Origin: Dehalococcoidia bacterium UBA2160
GTDB lineage: Bacteria > Chloroflexota > Dehalococcoidia > Lucifugimonadales > UBA1123
Assembly (NCBI GenBank): GCA_002328865.1
Contig: DCWO01000128.1
Coordinates: 6,522-20,368 of the forward strand
DNA length: 13,847 nucleotides
Direction: 5' to 3'
A program made the translations under genes and the position numbers. The notes under the pieces are model-generated. The model made no database searches. It was not told the origin of the DNA and was given only the letters and a program-made list of their open reading frames with translations. Positions 1 to 5,759 of this stretch are shown one piece after another. Each line of letters starts with the position of its first letter. The first letter of the stretch is position 1.

Positions 1-40
1 CCGCTTCTGTTAATTCGTAAGTCCTGCGACTTGTCGTCGA

Positions 41-57
41 CGCTGTCGCGAACAGCG
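41..57 (-). terminator. small hairpin downstream of rplT, possible terminator
   Basis: A perfect 6-bp stem (CGCTGT / ACAGCG) with a 5-base loop lies 27 bases past the rplT stop codon. No T-run follows it on the minus strand, so it would at best be a weak or Rho-assisted end of the transcript. The rest of positions 1-84 shows nothing else. Confidence 0.25.
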
Positions 58-84
58 CGGTGTGTTTGTCGCTTTTGGCCAGGC

Positions 85-447
85 CTAAGCGGCGGCTAGT
101 TGCGCCTTCGCTTGCTCGGCTATTTGCGTGAAGACCTCTGGGTCGCGTATCGCCATCTCCGAGAGCACCTTGCGGTTTACGTCGACGCCGGCCAGCTTGA
201 GGCCGTGGATGAGCTGGCTGTAGGTCGTCCCGTTGGCTCGGGCGGCGGCGTTGATGCGAAGGTTCCAGAGTTTCCTCATGTCGCCTTTCCGCTCTTTCCT
301 GTGGGCGTAGGAGTAACGGAGCGCGTGGATCAGCGACTCGTGGGCTCGCCGGAAGTGCAGGTGCCGCACCCCCTGGTGGCCTTTGGTCGCCTTGAGCATC
401 TTCTTGTGCCGGCGCTTCTTGATAACGCCTCGTTTTATCCTGGTCAA
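85..447 (-). CDS. rplT: 50S ribosomal protein L20
   Basis: This is ribosomal protein L20, an early 23S rRNA-binding protein needed to assemble the large subunit and, in many bacteria, a translational repressor of its own operon. The 120-aa product begins TRIKRGVIKKRRHKK and continues with the basic L20 helix and the globular part (WNLRINAAARANG, then SQLIHGLKLAGVDVNRKVLSEMA), as in the family, which is usually about 117-120 aa. The frame stays open upstream to an ATG at 525. The TTG at 445-447 is preferred because homologues start here and a GAGGAG Shine-Dalgarno lies 6 bases upstream (454-459). It is separated from rpmI by 400 bp, which is unusual because the two normally lie within tens of bases. 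A terminator-like hairpin and a repeat element fill that gap, so rplT may need its own promoter. I could not identify one. Confidence 0.97.
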   Translation of the reverse strand: MTRIKRGVIKKRRHKKMLKATKGHQGVRHLHFRRAHESLIHALRYSYAHRKERKGDMRKLWNLRINAAARANGTTYSQLIHGLKLAGVDVNRKVLSEMAIRDPEVFTQIAEQAKAQLAAA

Positions 448-610
448 CGTAGACTCCTCGGTTGTCTGTTCAATTGCAGCTACGTGCGGCGCGCAGTCGA
501 AAATCCGTCCACGACGCTCGGCCATACCATCCTACCAAGGGACGGCCTGCGAACGCCACACCTGCCGATGCCGTCGATTGTCATCAACTGAGTGTATTTC
601 CCCAGGGAAC

Positions 611-717
611 CGCCATGCTGAGCAGAGCGAAGCATCTGACGCCCCACATCCGCATGTCACCGCGGGCGTTAATCGACGAGATTCTTTCCGCCTGAGGCGG
701 ACGGGCTGAGAATGGCG
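611..717. repeat. 107-bp palindromic intergenic element with imperfect terminal inverted repeats (MITE/REP-like)
   Basis: The two ends are imperfect inverted repeats matching at 11 of 13 bases: CGCCATGCTGAGC at 611-623 and the reverse complement of 705-717, CGCCATTCTCAGC. Each end also folds on itself. The left unit pairs ATGCT (615-619) with AGCAT (631-635). The right unit pairs ATTCT (681-685) with AGAAT (709-713) and encloses a perfect TCCGCC-TGA-GGCGGA hairpin (687-701). No transposase frame and no clear target-site duplication are visible. Short elements of this catgctgag...gaagcatct type resemble dispersed intergenic repeats I recall from other genomes. Only one copy occurs in this window, so mobility is inference. 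Confidence 0.6.
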
Positions 718-790
718 AGACATAGTCGCGTCCAATATTTCAGTCTATCGCCAAAGCAGCGATGCAGAGCACACGGTTCGGACAAGGAAA

Positions 791-816
791 CGCCCCCGGC
801 ATTTAGCAAGGGGGCG
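791..816 (-). terminator. Rho-independent-type terminator after rpmI
   Basis: Read on the minus strand, a 7-bp GC stem (CGCCCCC / GGGGGCG) with a 12-base loop is followed by TTTCCTTG. It lies 31 bases beyond the rpmI stop codon. The T-run is short, so termination may be partial. It would end the infC-rpmI transcript before rplT. Confidence 0.6.
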
Positions 817-847
817 AAATTCACATTGTTCGTCTGAGCGGATATCC

Positions 848-1051
848 TCAGTTCAGCCCGTACGGCAGTGCACGCTTGAGCTGCGGAACGTCCGCTGGGC
901 TGATCGGCAATTTCTTGCTGTACAGCCGTTTCGCGTTTCCGGGCTTCTTTCTGCGGAGGTGGCTCTTGTGGCCTTTCATCCGAACGATCTTGCCTGTTCC
1001 TGTGATTCGGAAGCGTCGTTTCGCTCCCTTATGGGTCTTAAGCTTCGGCAC
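848..1051 (-). CDS. rpmI: 50S ribosomal protein L35
   Basis: This is ribosomal protein L35, a small basic large-subunit protein. The 67-aa product MPKLKTHKGAKRRFRITGTG...GHKSHLRRKKPGNAKRL has the full family pattern and the usual length of about 65 aa. The start is GTG at 1049-1051 with AAAGGTG 7 bases upstream. That ribosome binding site sits inside the end of infC, and the two genes overlap by 14 bases in different frames, so translation of rpmI is probably coupled to infC. A terminator-like hairpin follows the stop codon rather than rplT directly. Confidence 0.97.
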   Translation of the reverse strand: MPKLKTHKGAKRRFRITGTGKIVRMKGHKSHLRRKKPGNAKRLYSKKLPISPADVPQLKRALPYGLN

Positions 1052-1676
1052 GGTCTAGCACCTTTTCGGGCTCAACCTGTTCGGGTTCAGCTTTTTCAGC
1101 TTGCACCGGTTCAGGAGCCGCCTTTTCAGTTTCTTTCTCGGTATGTGCAGCAGTTTCGGCAACCGGCGACACGATCATCGACAGGCTACGCCGGCTCTCG
1201 AACCGCGGCGGGCTCTCCAGCGTCGCTTTGTCCACCAATTGATCGGCCACGGCCTTTAACAATACCATGCCGACCTCGGGATGTTCGACCTCGCGGCCTC
1301 TGAACATGACCGAAACTTTAACTTTCGATCCTTGTCCAAGCAGGCGCAGGACCAATCGAGTCTTGGCTTCGCGGTCGTGCAGTCCGATGCGTGTCTTCAT
1401 TCGAACTTCACGGAGCTCGTTGGTCACTTTGGATTTTCGCGCTTTCCGGGCTTCGCGTTCCTTGCGGGTCGCCTCGTATTTGAACTTTCCGAAGTCCATG
1501 AGACGGCACACGGGCGGGTTCGCCGCCGGGGCAACCTCGACGAGGTCGTACCCCCGCTCTTCGGCGATTCCCAAGGCCTGTCTGGTTGGCATCACGCCCA
1601 ACTGTTCGCTCTCTTCGTCGACAAGCCTAACTTCAGGCAGACGAATGCGCTCGTTGGCCCGGTATTCTCTCGCTAT
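1038..1676 (-). CDS. infC: translation initiation factor IF-3, probable AUA start
   Basis: IF-3 binds the 30S subunit, keeps it apart from 50S and checks the start codon and initiator tRNA. The N-domain is REYRANERIRLPEVRLVDEESEQLGV, followed by NPPVCRLMDFGKFKYE and a linker rich in R, K and E. The C-domain has VSVMFRGREVEHPEVG and ends near MIVSP. A tail of about 40 residues rich in E, A, P and K then follows and is extra to the core fold. I place the start at ATA (1674-1676): GAGGTG lies 4 bases upstream, and this gives MAREYRANERIR, matching how IF-3 proteins begin. The nearest conventional start, TTG at 1686-1688, has no Shine-Dalgarno and overlaps the GAGGTG itself. Using it would give 216 aa rather than 212. 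IF-3 genes in E. coli and relatives use AUU for self-regulation, so a rare start is expected. It has its own promoter and a hairpin leader. Confidence 0.95.
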   Translation of the reverse strand: MAREYRANERIRLPEVRLVDEESEQLGVMPTRQALGIAEERGYDLVEVAPAANPPVCRLMDFGKFKYEATRKEREARKARKSKVTNELREVRMKTRIGLHDREAKTRLVLRLLGQGSKVKVSVMFRGREVEHPEVGMVLLKAVADQLVDKATLESPPRFESRRSLSMIVSPVAETAAHTEKETEKAAPEPVQAEKAEPEQVEPEKVLDRAEA

Positions 1677-1701
1677 GCTACACCTCAACCAAGTACTACT
1701 G

Positions 1702-1719
1702 CCCAGGCGCCTTCCTGGG
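1702..1719 (-). promoter_or_regulatory. hairpin in the infC 5' leader
   Basis: On the minus strand CCCAGG and CCTGGG form a perfect 6-bp stem around a 6-base loop. It would lie almost at the 5' end of the transcript from the promoter at 1728-1756, about 15 bases before the infC ribosome binding site. It may protect the mRNA 5' end or affect translation. It is far too short to be a Bacillus-type L20 leader. Confidence 0.45.
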
Positions 1720-1727
1720 TCGTTACG

Positions 1728-1756
1728 AATATATCACACACGGCGCGTGCAGGCAA
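1728..1756 (-). promoter_or_regulatory. sigma-70-type promoter for infC-rpmI
   Basis: On the minus strand there is TTGCCT (1751-1756), a 17-base spacer and TATATT (1728-1733). The -10 box is preceded by TGA, giving an extended -10 (TGnTATATT). Transcription would start near 1721, just before the leader hairpin. It lets infC and rpmI be made independently of thrS upstream. Confidence 0.6.
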
Positions 1757-1839
1757 TATCAATCACAGAAATATCACCTGACGGCAACCGTGAACGTTCG
1801 GAGAGAGGTCGATGAGCGACCGGCCCCTCCCCGGAACGA

Positions 1840-3579
1840 CTAGCCGATTGACGCCTCCGACACGATCCGCACGGTCAGCTCGTCAAGCGGAACGGCGCCG
1901 AGGTCCTCGCCGGAGCGCAGCCGGACGCCGACAGCGTCAGCCGCTTCCTCGCGGTCTCCGACGATCAACATGTACGGGATCTTCTGCACCTGGGCCTCTC
2001 GAATCTTGAGGTTCATGCGCTGGTTCCGGGTGTCGTTCTCCACCCTGATGCCGGCGTCGGTCAGCGCGGCGGCGACTTTGCCGGCGTACCCGTGGTGGCG
2101 GTCGGCAATCGGAACGATGATCGCCTGCACCGGCGCGAGCCACGTTGGGAACGCGCCGCCGAAATGCTCGATCAGCATGCCCATGAACCGTTCGAGCGAA
2201 CCGAACAGCGCGCGGTGAACCATGTAGGGGCGATGCTCCTGGCCGTCTTCGCCGATGTACGAGATGTCGAATCGACGGGGCAGGTTGAAGTCGAACTGCA
2301 CGGTGGTGCACTGCCACAGCCTGCCGATGGCGTCCCTGATATGTATGTCGATTTTCGGGCCGTAGAACACTCCGCCGCCCTCGTCAACGACGTAGTCCAT
2401 GCCTCGTCGATCAAGGGTGTCCCGAAGCGAGCTGGTGGCCAGCTCCCACTCCTCGTCGGAGCCGACCGATTTCTCGGGCCTCGTGGCGAGCATCACCTCG
2501 TAATCGTGGAAGTCGAACTTCTCCAACAGATGGAACGTCAGGTCCAGAACGCCGCTGACTTCGTCCGCGATCTGGTCGGGCCGGCAGAAGATGTGCGCGT
2601 CGTCCTGGGTGAAACCTCTCACGCGCAGCATACCGTGCAGCGTGCCGCCTCGCTCGTACCGGTACACGGCACCGAGTTCGCCGACGCGCATCGGCAGGTC
2701 GCGGTAGCTCCGCAGTCCGGTCTTGTAGTACATCACGTGGAACGGGCAGTTCATCGGCTTCAGGTAGTAATCCTGTCCGTCCAGGTCCATCGGGGCGTAC
2801 ATGCCTTCTTTGTAGTTCTCCAGGTGGCCGCTGGTCTCCCAGAGGCCGGCTCGGCCCACGTGTGGGGTGTTGACGAGATCGTAGCCCCATCGATAGTGCT
2901 CGCGCTTCCACAGGTCTTCGAACAGACCTCGGACGCGCGCGCCCTTCGGGTGCCATATGACGAGTCCAGGACCCGTCTCGTCGTGAATCGAGAACAGATC
3001 CAGCTCTCGACCCAACACTCGGTGGTCGCGCTTCCTCGCCTCTTCCAGGCGCTCGAGGTACTCGTCCAGCGCTTCCTGCGACTCGAATGCGGTGCCGTAG
3101 ATCCGCTGAAGCATCTGTCGGTTTTCGTCGCCGCGCCAATAAGCCCCCGCCACGCTCAGCAATTTGAATGCGGGGATGTGGCCGGTCGACTCGACGTGCG
3201 GTCCTGCGCACAGGTCTTCGAAATCGCCATGAGTGTACGTCGAGATCGCCTCTTCTTCGGGTATCTCCTCGATTATCTCCACCTTCAAAGGCTCGTCCGA
3301 GTGCATGCTGAGGGCGTCGGGCCGCGGGTACTCACGATACTTGAAGGGCAGGCTCTTGGCCATGACTTCCTTCATCTTGCCTTCGATTTTCTCGAGGTCC
3401 TCGGTGGTGAAGGCGTCCTCGATCCAGAAATCGTAGTAGAAGCCGTCGTCGGTGGGCGGCCCGATGCCCAGTTTTGCATTCGGGAACATGGTCGTCACCA
3501 CGTCCGCCATTACGTGGGCGGCGGAGTGGCGAATCCGCTCTCTGAGGCCGGCCAGTTCCGGTTCTATTCGCAGCGTCAT
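1840..3579 (-). CDS. thrS: threonine--tRNA ligase lacking the TGS domain
   Basis: ThrRS activates threonine with ATP and loads it on tRNA-Thr, and its editing domain removes serine. At 579 aa it is shorter than E. coli ThrRS (642 aa) because the N-terminal TGS domain is absent: the protein starts at the editing domain. The editing site shows H18 and H22 in RHSAAHVMA and the C124/H128 motif CAGPHVES. The catalytic core has the zinc ligands C278 (KPMNCPFH), H329 (QDDAHIF) and H455 (MVHRALFGSLERF), with the class II motifs 2 and 3 around them. The C-terminal anticodon-binding domain runs from about residue 484 to the end. The ATG is preceded by AGGAG with a 9-base spacer. It heads the thrS-infC-rpmI-rplT cluster, an order conserved in many bacteria. 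Its leader carries its own promoter and two hairpins, which suggests dedicated control. Confidence 0.97.
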   Translation of the reverse strand: MTLRIEPELAGLRERIRHSAAHVMADVVTTMFPNAKLGIGPPTDDGFYYDFWIEDAFTTEDLEKIEGKMKEVMAKSLPFKYREYPRPDALSMHSDEPLKVEIIEEIPEEEAISTYTHGDFEDLCAGPHVESTGHIPAFKLLSVAGAYWRGDENRQMLQRIYGTAFESQEALDEYLERLEEARKRDHRVLGRELDLFSIHDETGPGLVIWHPKGARVRGLFEDLWKREHYRWGYDLVNTPHVGRAGLWETSGHLENYKEGMYAPMDLDGQDYYLKPMNCPFHVMYYKTGLRSYRDLPMRVGELGAVYRYERGGTLHGMLRVRGFTQDDAHIFCRPDQIADEVSGVLDLTFHLLEKFDFHDYEVMLATRPEKSVGSDEEWELATSSLRDTLDRRGMDYVVDEGGGVFYGPKIDIHIRDAIGRLWQCTTVQFDFNLPRRFDISYIGEDGQEHRPYMVHRALFGSLERFMGMLIEHFGGAFPTWLAPVQAIIVPIADRHHGYAGKVAAALTDAGIRVENDTRNQRMNLKIREAQVQKIPYMLIVGDREEAADAVGVRLRSGEDLGAVPLDELTVRIVSEASIG

Positions 3580-3599
3580 TGTTCGGTGCTCCTGTCAGG

Positions 3600-3640
3600 T
3601 TGGCACACGCTCGAAGCGGGGCCTCGGCGTGTGCTGCCAA
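3600..3640 (-). promoter_or_regulatory. long hairpin just upstream of the thrS ribosome binding site
   Basis: On the minus strand TTGG-(CAG bulge)-CACACGC-CGAGG pairs with CTTCG-(A bulge)-GCGTGTG-CCAA around a CCCCG loop, giving about 16 base pairs. It ends 8 bases before the AGGAG of thrS. In E. coli, ThrRS represses its own translation by binding tRNA-like hairpins at a similar place. Whether this hairpin acts that way is inference, as no clear threonine anticodon mimic is seen in the loop. Confidence 0.5.
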
Positions 3641-3674
3641 AGATATGGTTTGCTTGTGGCACAGATTTGGCCCG

Positions 3675-3722
3675 AAAACACAGAAGCCCCCCGCGCCGAA
3701 TGGGCCTGGCGCGCGGGAGGCT
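3675..3722 (-). terminator. strong terminator-like hairpin in the thrS leader (possible attenuator)
   Basis: On the minus strand the stem pairs AGCCTCCCGCGC with GCGCGGGGGGCT: 12 pairs including one G-T. It is followed by TCTGTGTTTT. It lies downstream of the thrS promoter and upstream of the thrS start, so read-through must be allowed for thrS to be expressed. That is the layout of a transcription attenuator. No alternative antiterminator pairing was identified with confidence. Confidence 0.55.
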
Positions 3723-3810
3723 AGATAGTCAGCAGTGTGGATGAACTTGAGAGTATTACGCGGTTCCCAAGACTGATGCCTTCCTCTTCCGGGTGCTGTT
3801 GCCACTGGTA

Positions 3811-3840
3811 ATTCTATCGAGGTATCTGAACCGCGGTCAA
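3811..3840 (-). promoter_or_regulatory. sigma-70-type promoter for thrS
   Basis: On the minus strand there is TTGACC (3835-3840), an 18-base spacer and TAGAAT (3811-3816). Each box matches the consensus at five of six bases. The predicted start near 3804 gives a leader of about 225 bases that contains both thrS hairpins. It lies in the 317-bp gap between the HypE-like gene and thrS. Confidence 0.65.
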
Positions 3841-3896
3841 GCGGAGTTCAACCGGTTCATTCGAAATGCTTGCGGACAAGACGACCGGACCTGGCC

Positions 3897-4913
3897 TTAC
3901 GACGAATCATCGTTTCCGAAGAACCGGGCGAGTTCGTCGCGTTCGAAGCGAGGAAGAGCAGCCTCGCCGTGTCCGGTGAGCATCCGAAGACCGTGGCTCC
4001 CGTCCGCGATGCGGCCGATCTCGAAGGCAGGTATGCCCGAGTCACCCAGCGTGGATATCAATGTCGCAACATCCTCGCGCGCCACGGCGGCTAGCAACGA
4101 TCCGGAAGCGATCAAGCCCAGCGGGTCGAGCCCGAGTGCATCGCAGATGGATTTGGTCTCGGGAAGCACTGGAATCCGGTCTCGGTCGATTTCCAGCCCC
4201 ACGCCGGCGCCCAGGGCCATCTCCAGTAGACCTCCCACGAGACCGCCTTCCGTAGGGTCATGCATGGCGTGGACCGACACTGCGTCGACGGCGATGGACG
4301 CGTCTCGCACAACACTGATCCCCGGTGAGAACAGGAATTCCGCGGCGCGGTCGATCACGTCCGCGGCGACACCGTTCGCGGCCAGTTCGTTCGACGCCTC
4401 CCGCGCCAGGATAGCCGTGCCCTCGACGGCGATCCCCTTCGTGATGACGATCGAGTCGCCGGGCCTGGCTCCTGAAGTCAGCACCACTCGGTCTTTGTCC
4501 ACTTCGCCAAGCATTGCCCCGACGGCCAACGGTCGATCGATGCCGTAGGTGATCTCGGTGTGCCCGCCGATCAACGTGATGCCCAGTTCTTTGCAGGCGC
4601 TCGTCAACTGGCTGAACACCTCGCGAACCTGCTCGGCTTCCGTCCCTTCCGGCATCATCGCGGTGGCCATCAGCCAGCGCGGCGTCGCGCCCATGACCGC
4701 CAGGTCGTTCGCGTTGATCTGCACCACGTACCATCCGATCAGGTCAGTGGCGAACGTGATCGGGTCGGTTTTGGCGACAAGATACCGGTCGCCGAAGTCG
4801 ATCAGGGCCGCGTCCTCGCCCGTCTTCGGGCCGAGGACCACACGAGGGTCGTTGATCTTGATGCCGTCGAGCAGATCGGTCAACAACTCGACAGGCAGCT
4901 TTCCGGCTTTCAT
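3897..4913 (-). CDS. HypE/PurM-superfamily ATP-binding protein (AIR synthase-related), function unknown
   Basis: This 338-aa protein belongs to the PurM/ThiL/SelD/HypE superfamily, whose members bind ATP between an N-terminal and a C-terminal alpha-beta domain. N-terminal signatures are TGEDAALI (31-38), KTDP (48-51), NANDLAVMGATPRW (67-80), LIGGHTE (114-120) and GAMLGEV. C-terminal signatures are MHDPTEGGL (217-225) and IASGSLLAAV (268-277). The last two are most like HypE, the hydrogenase maturation factor that makes the cyanide ligand. However, the C-terminus has no PRIC-type cysteine tail: it reads PRFERDELARFFGNDDSS. No hyp or hydrogenase genes are nearby. It is therefore a HypE-like paralogue rather than HypE itself, and its substrate is not predictable from sequence. 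It starts at ATG with a poor Shine-Dalgarno. It is divergent from the HAD gene and upstream of thrS on the same strand. Confidence 0.85.
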   Translation of the reverse strand: MKAGKLPVELLTDLLDGIKINDPRVVLGPKTGEDAALIDFGDRYLVAKTDPITFATDLIGWYVVQINANDLAVMGATPRWLMATAMMPEGTEAEQVREVFSQLTSACKELGITLIGGHTEITYGIDRPLAVGAMLGEVDKDRVVLTSGARPGDSIVITKGIAVEGTAILAREASNELAANGVAADVIDRAAEFLFSPGISVVRDASIAVDAVSVHAMHDPTEGGLVGGLLEMALGAGVGLEIDRDRIPVLPETKSICDALGLDPLGLIASGSLLAAVAREDVATLISTLGDSGIPAFEIGRIADGSHGLRMLTGHGEAALPRFERDELARFFGNDDSS

Positions 4914-4990
4914 GTTTCACTCGTGTGTTGCTGGGTTGCCTGGGTCTCTGAATCCGCCTGGCATGGAGGCGGTCGACTCGTGCGGTAGGC

Positions 4991-5019
4991 CTGACAGGTC
5001 GGAGGCGCAATGCTATCAT
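4991..5019 (+). promoter_or_regulatory. promoter for the HAD gene, predicting a leaderless mRNA
   Basis: CTGACA (4991-4996), a 17-base spacer and TATCAT (5014-5019) form a good promoter, and the -10 box is preceded by TGC (extended -10). The predicted start falls at about 5026-5029 and the ATG is at 5029, so the mRNA would have essentially no 5' leader. This fits the lack of any Shine-Dalgarno next to this ATG. Confidence 0.6.
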
Positions 5020-5028
5020 ACTCGCGCC

Positions 5029-5736
5029 ATGATAAAAGCGATATTCTTCGACCTCTACGGGACCCTCGCGGGCTTCCAGCCATCGCGATACGAGATACAG
5101 TCGGCGGCCTGCGCACAGTTCGGGCTCACGGTGACGCCGGAGGGCATTCTGCGGGGCTACGGCGCCGCGGACGTGCTGATGGCCGAACAGAACGCCGTCA
5201 AGCCGATCCGCGAGCTCGAACGGCAGGAGCGCATCGACTTCTTCTCGGAGTACGAACGCCGCGTGCTGGCAGGCTCAGGCGTCGAAGTCACTCCCGAGCG
5301 GGCGCACGAGATATGGCTGCGCATTCGCGAGATGCCCTACGAGATGCACCGGTTCGACGACGTGCTGGCGACGTTGGACATCCTGAGACAACAGGGCTTG
5401 TCGTTGGGATTGATTTCGAACCTGGATGTCGGCGCAGACGAGATCATGGAGAACATGGGGTTGACCCAGTACCTGGATTTCGCCGTGACCTCGCGCGATG
5501 TCGGCTCGACGAAGCCGCACCCGCCCATATTTCAAGCTGCTCTGAGCCGATCGGGCGCGGCGCCGGGCGAAGCCATCCACGTCGGCGACCAGATCACGTC
5601 CGACATCGAAGGCGCGAAAGGCGTCGGCATCAATCCGGTGCTACTCGACCGCGACGGCAACCACGTCGGCGTCACGATGTGTCCGCGGATCGAGACGATG
5701 ATGGAGCTGCCGGGGTTGTTGTCGGAGTACGCGTAG
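5029..5736 (+). CDS. HAD-superfamily hydrolase
   Basis: This is a 235-aa haloacid dehalogenase-type hydrolase with a helical cap domain between motifs I and II. Motif I is FFDLYGTL with nucleophile D8. The usual acid/base Asp two residues later is Y10, the DxYGT form seen in 2-haloacid dehalogenases and some phosphatase-like relatives. Motif II is LISN (S130, N131), motif III is STKPHPP (K162), and motif IV is HVGDQITSDIEGA (D187, D192). Residues about 15-115 form the cap. The substrate cannot be read from sequence: a phosphomonoester or halo-acid hydrolase are both possible. A GGAGG at 5001-5005 is too far from the ATG to act as its ribosome binding site, and an ATG at 5010 is out of frame. 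The gene runs towards mfd, and the stop codons are 23 bp apart. Confidence 0.9.
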   Translation: MIKAIFFDLYGTLAGFQPSRYEIQSAACAQFGLTVTPEGILRGYGAADVLMAEQNAVKPIRELERQERIDFFSEYERRVLAGSGVEVTPERAHEIWLRIREMPYEMHRFDDVLATLDILRQQGLSLGLISNLDVGADEIMENMGLTQYLDFAVTSRDVGSTKPHPPIFQAALSRSGAAPGEAIHVGDQITSDIEGAKGVGINPVLLDRDGNHVGVTMCPRIETMMELPGLLSEYA

Positions 5737-5759
5737 AGCAGACCGGCCTCTATCTCAAT

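Larger units (their letters stand above)
448..847. other. unusually long rpmI-rplT intergenic region
   Basis: This 400-bp stretch has no convincing gene. In order along the minus strand it holds a terminator-like hairpin (791-816), about 70 bp of unremarkable sequence, a palindromic repeat element (611-717) and then about 160 bp leading to the rplT ribosome binding site. The open frames here are short, lack family resemblance and overlap the repeat. No confident sigma-70-type promoter for rplT was found, although one is expected if the terminator works. Confidence 0.6.

Noticed and set aside
85..525. Longer form of L20 starting at the ATG at 525
   Set aside because: The extra 26 residues match no L20 N-terminus, and a perfect GAGGAG precedes the TTG at 447.
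2092..3744. 550-aa open frame on the plus strand opposite thrS
   Set aside because: It is antisense to a fully conserved ThrRS gene, has no family resemblance, and such long open frames are expected in GC-rich DNA.
3675..3805. Leader peptide gene in the thrS leader
   Set aside because: A frame ending in two threonine codons just before the terminator stem has no ATG, GTG or TTG start, only ATC or ATA. A frame from GTG at 3805 runs through the hairpin into thrS. Neither is convincing.
3580..3896. T-box riboswitch upstream of thrS
   Set aside because: TTGGGAACCGCG on the minus strand resembles the T-box core, but the conserved U before GGN is shifted. The predicted start site leaves only about 35 bases before it, too few for stem I. 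No specifier loop with a threonine codon was recognisable. A covariance-model search should settle it.
5737..5759. Bidirectional terminator between the HAD gene and mfd
   Set aside because: The 23-bp gap holds no stem-loop or T-run. Transcripts may overlap, but no terminator can be called.
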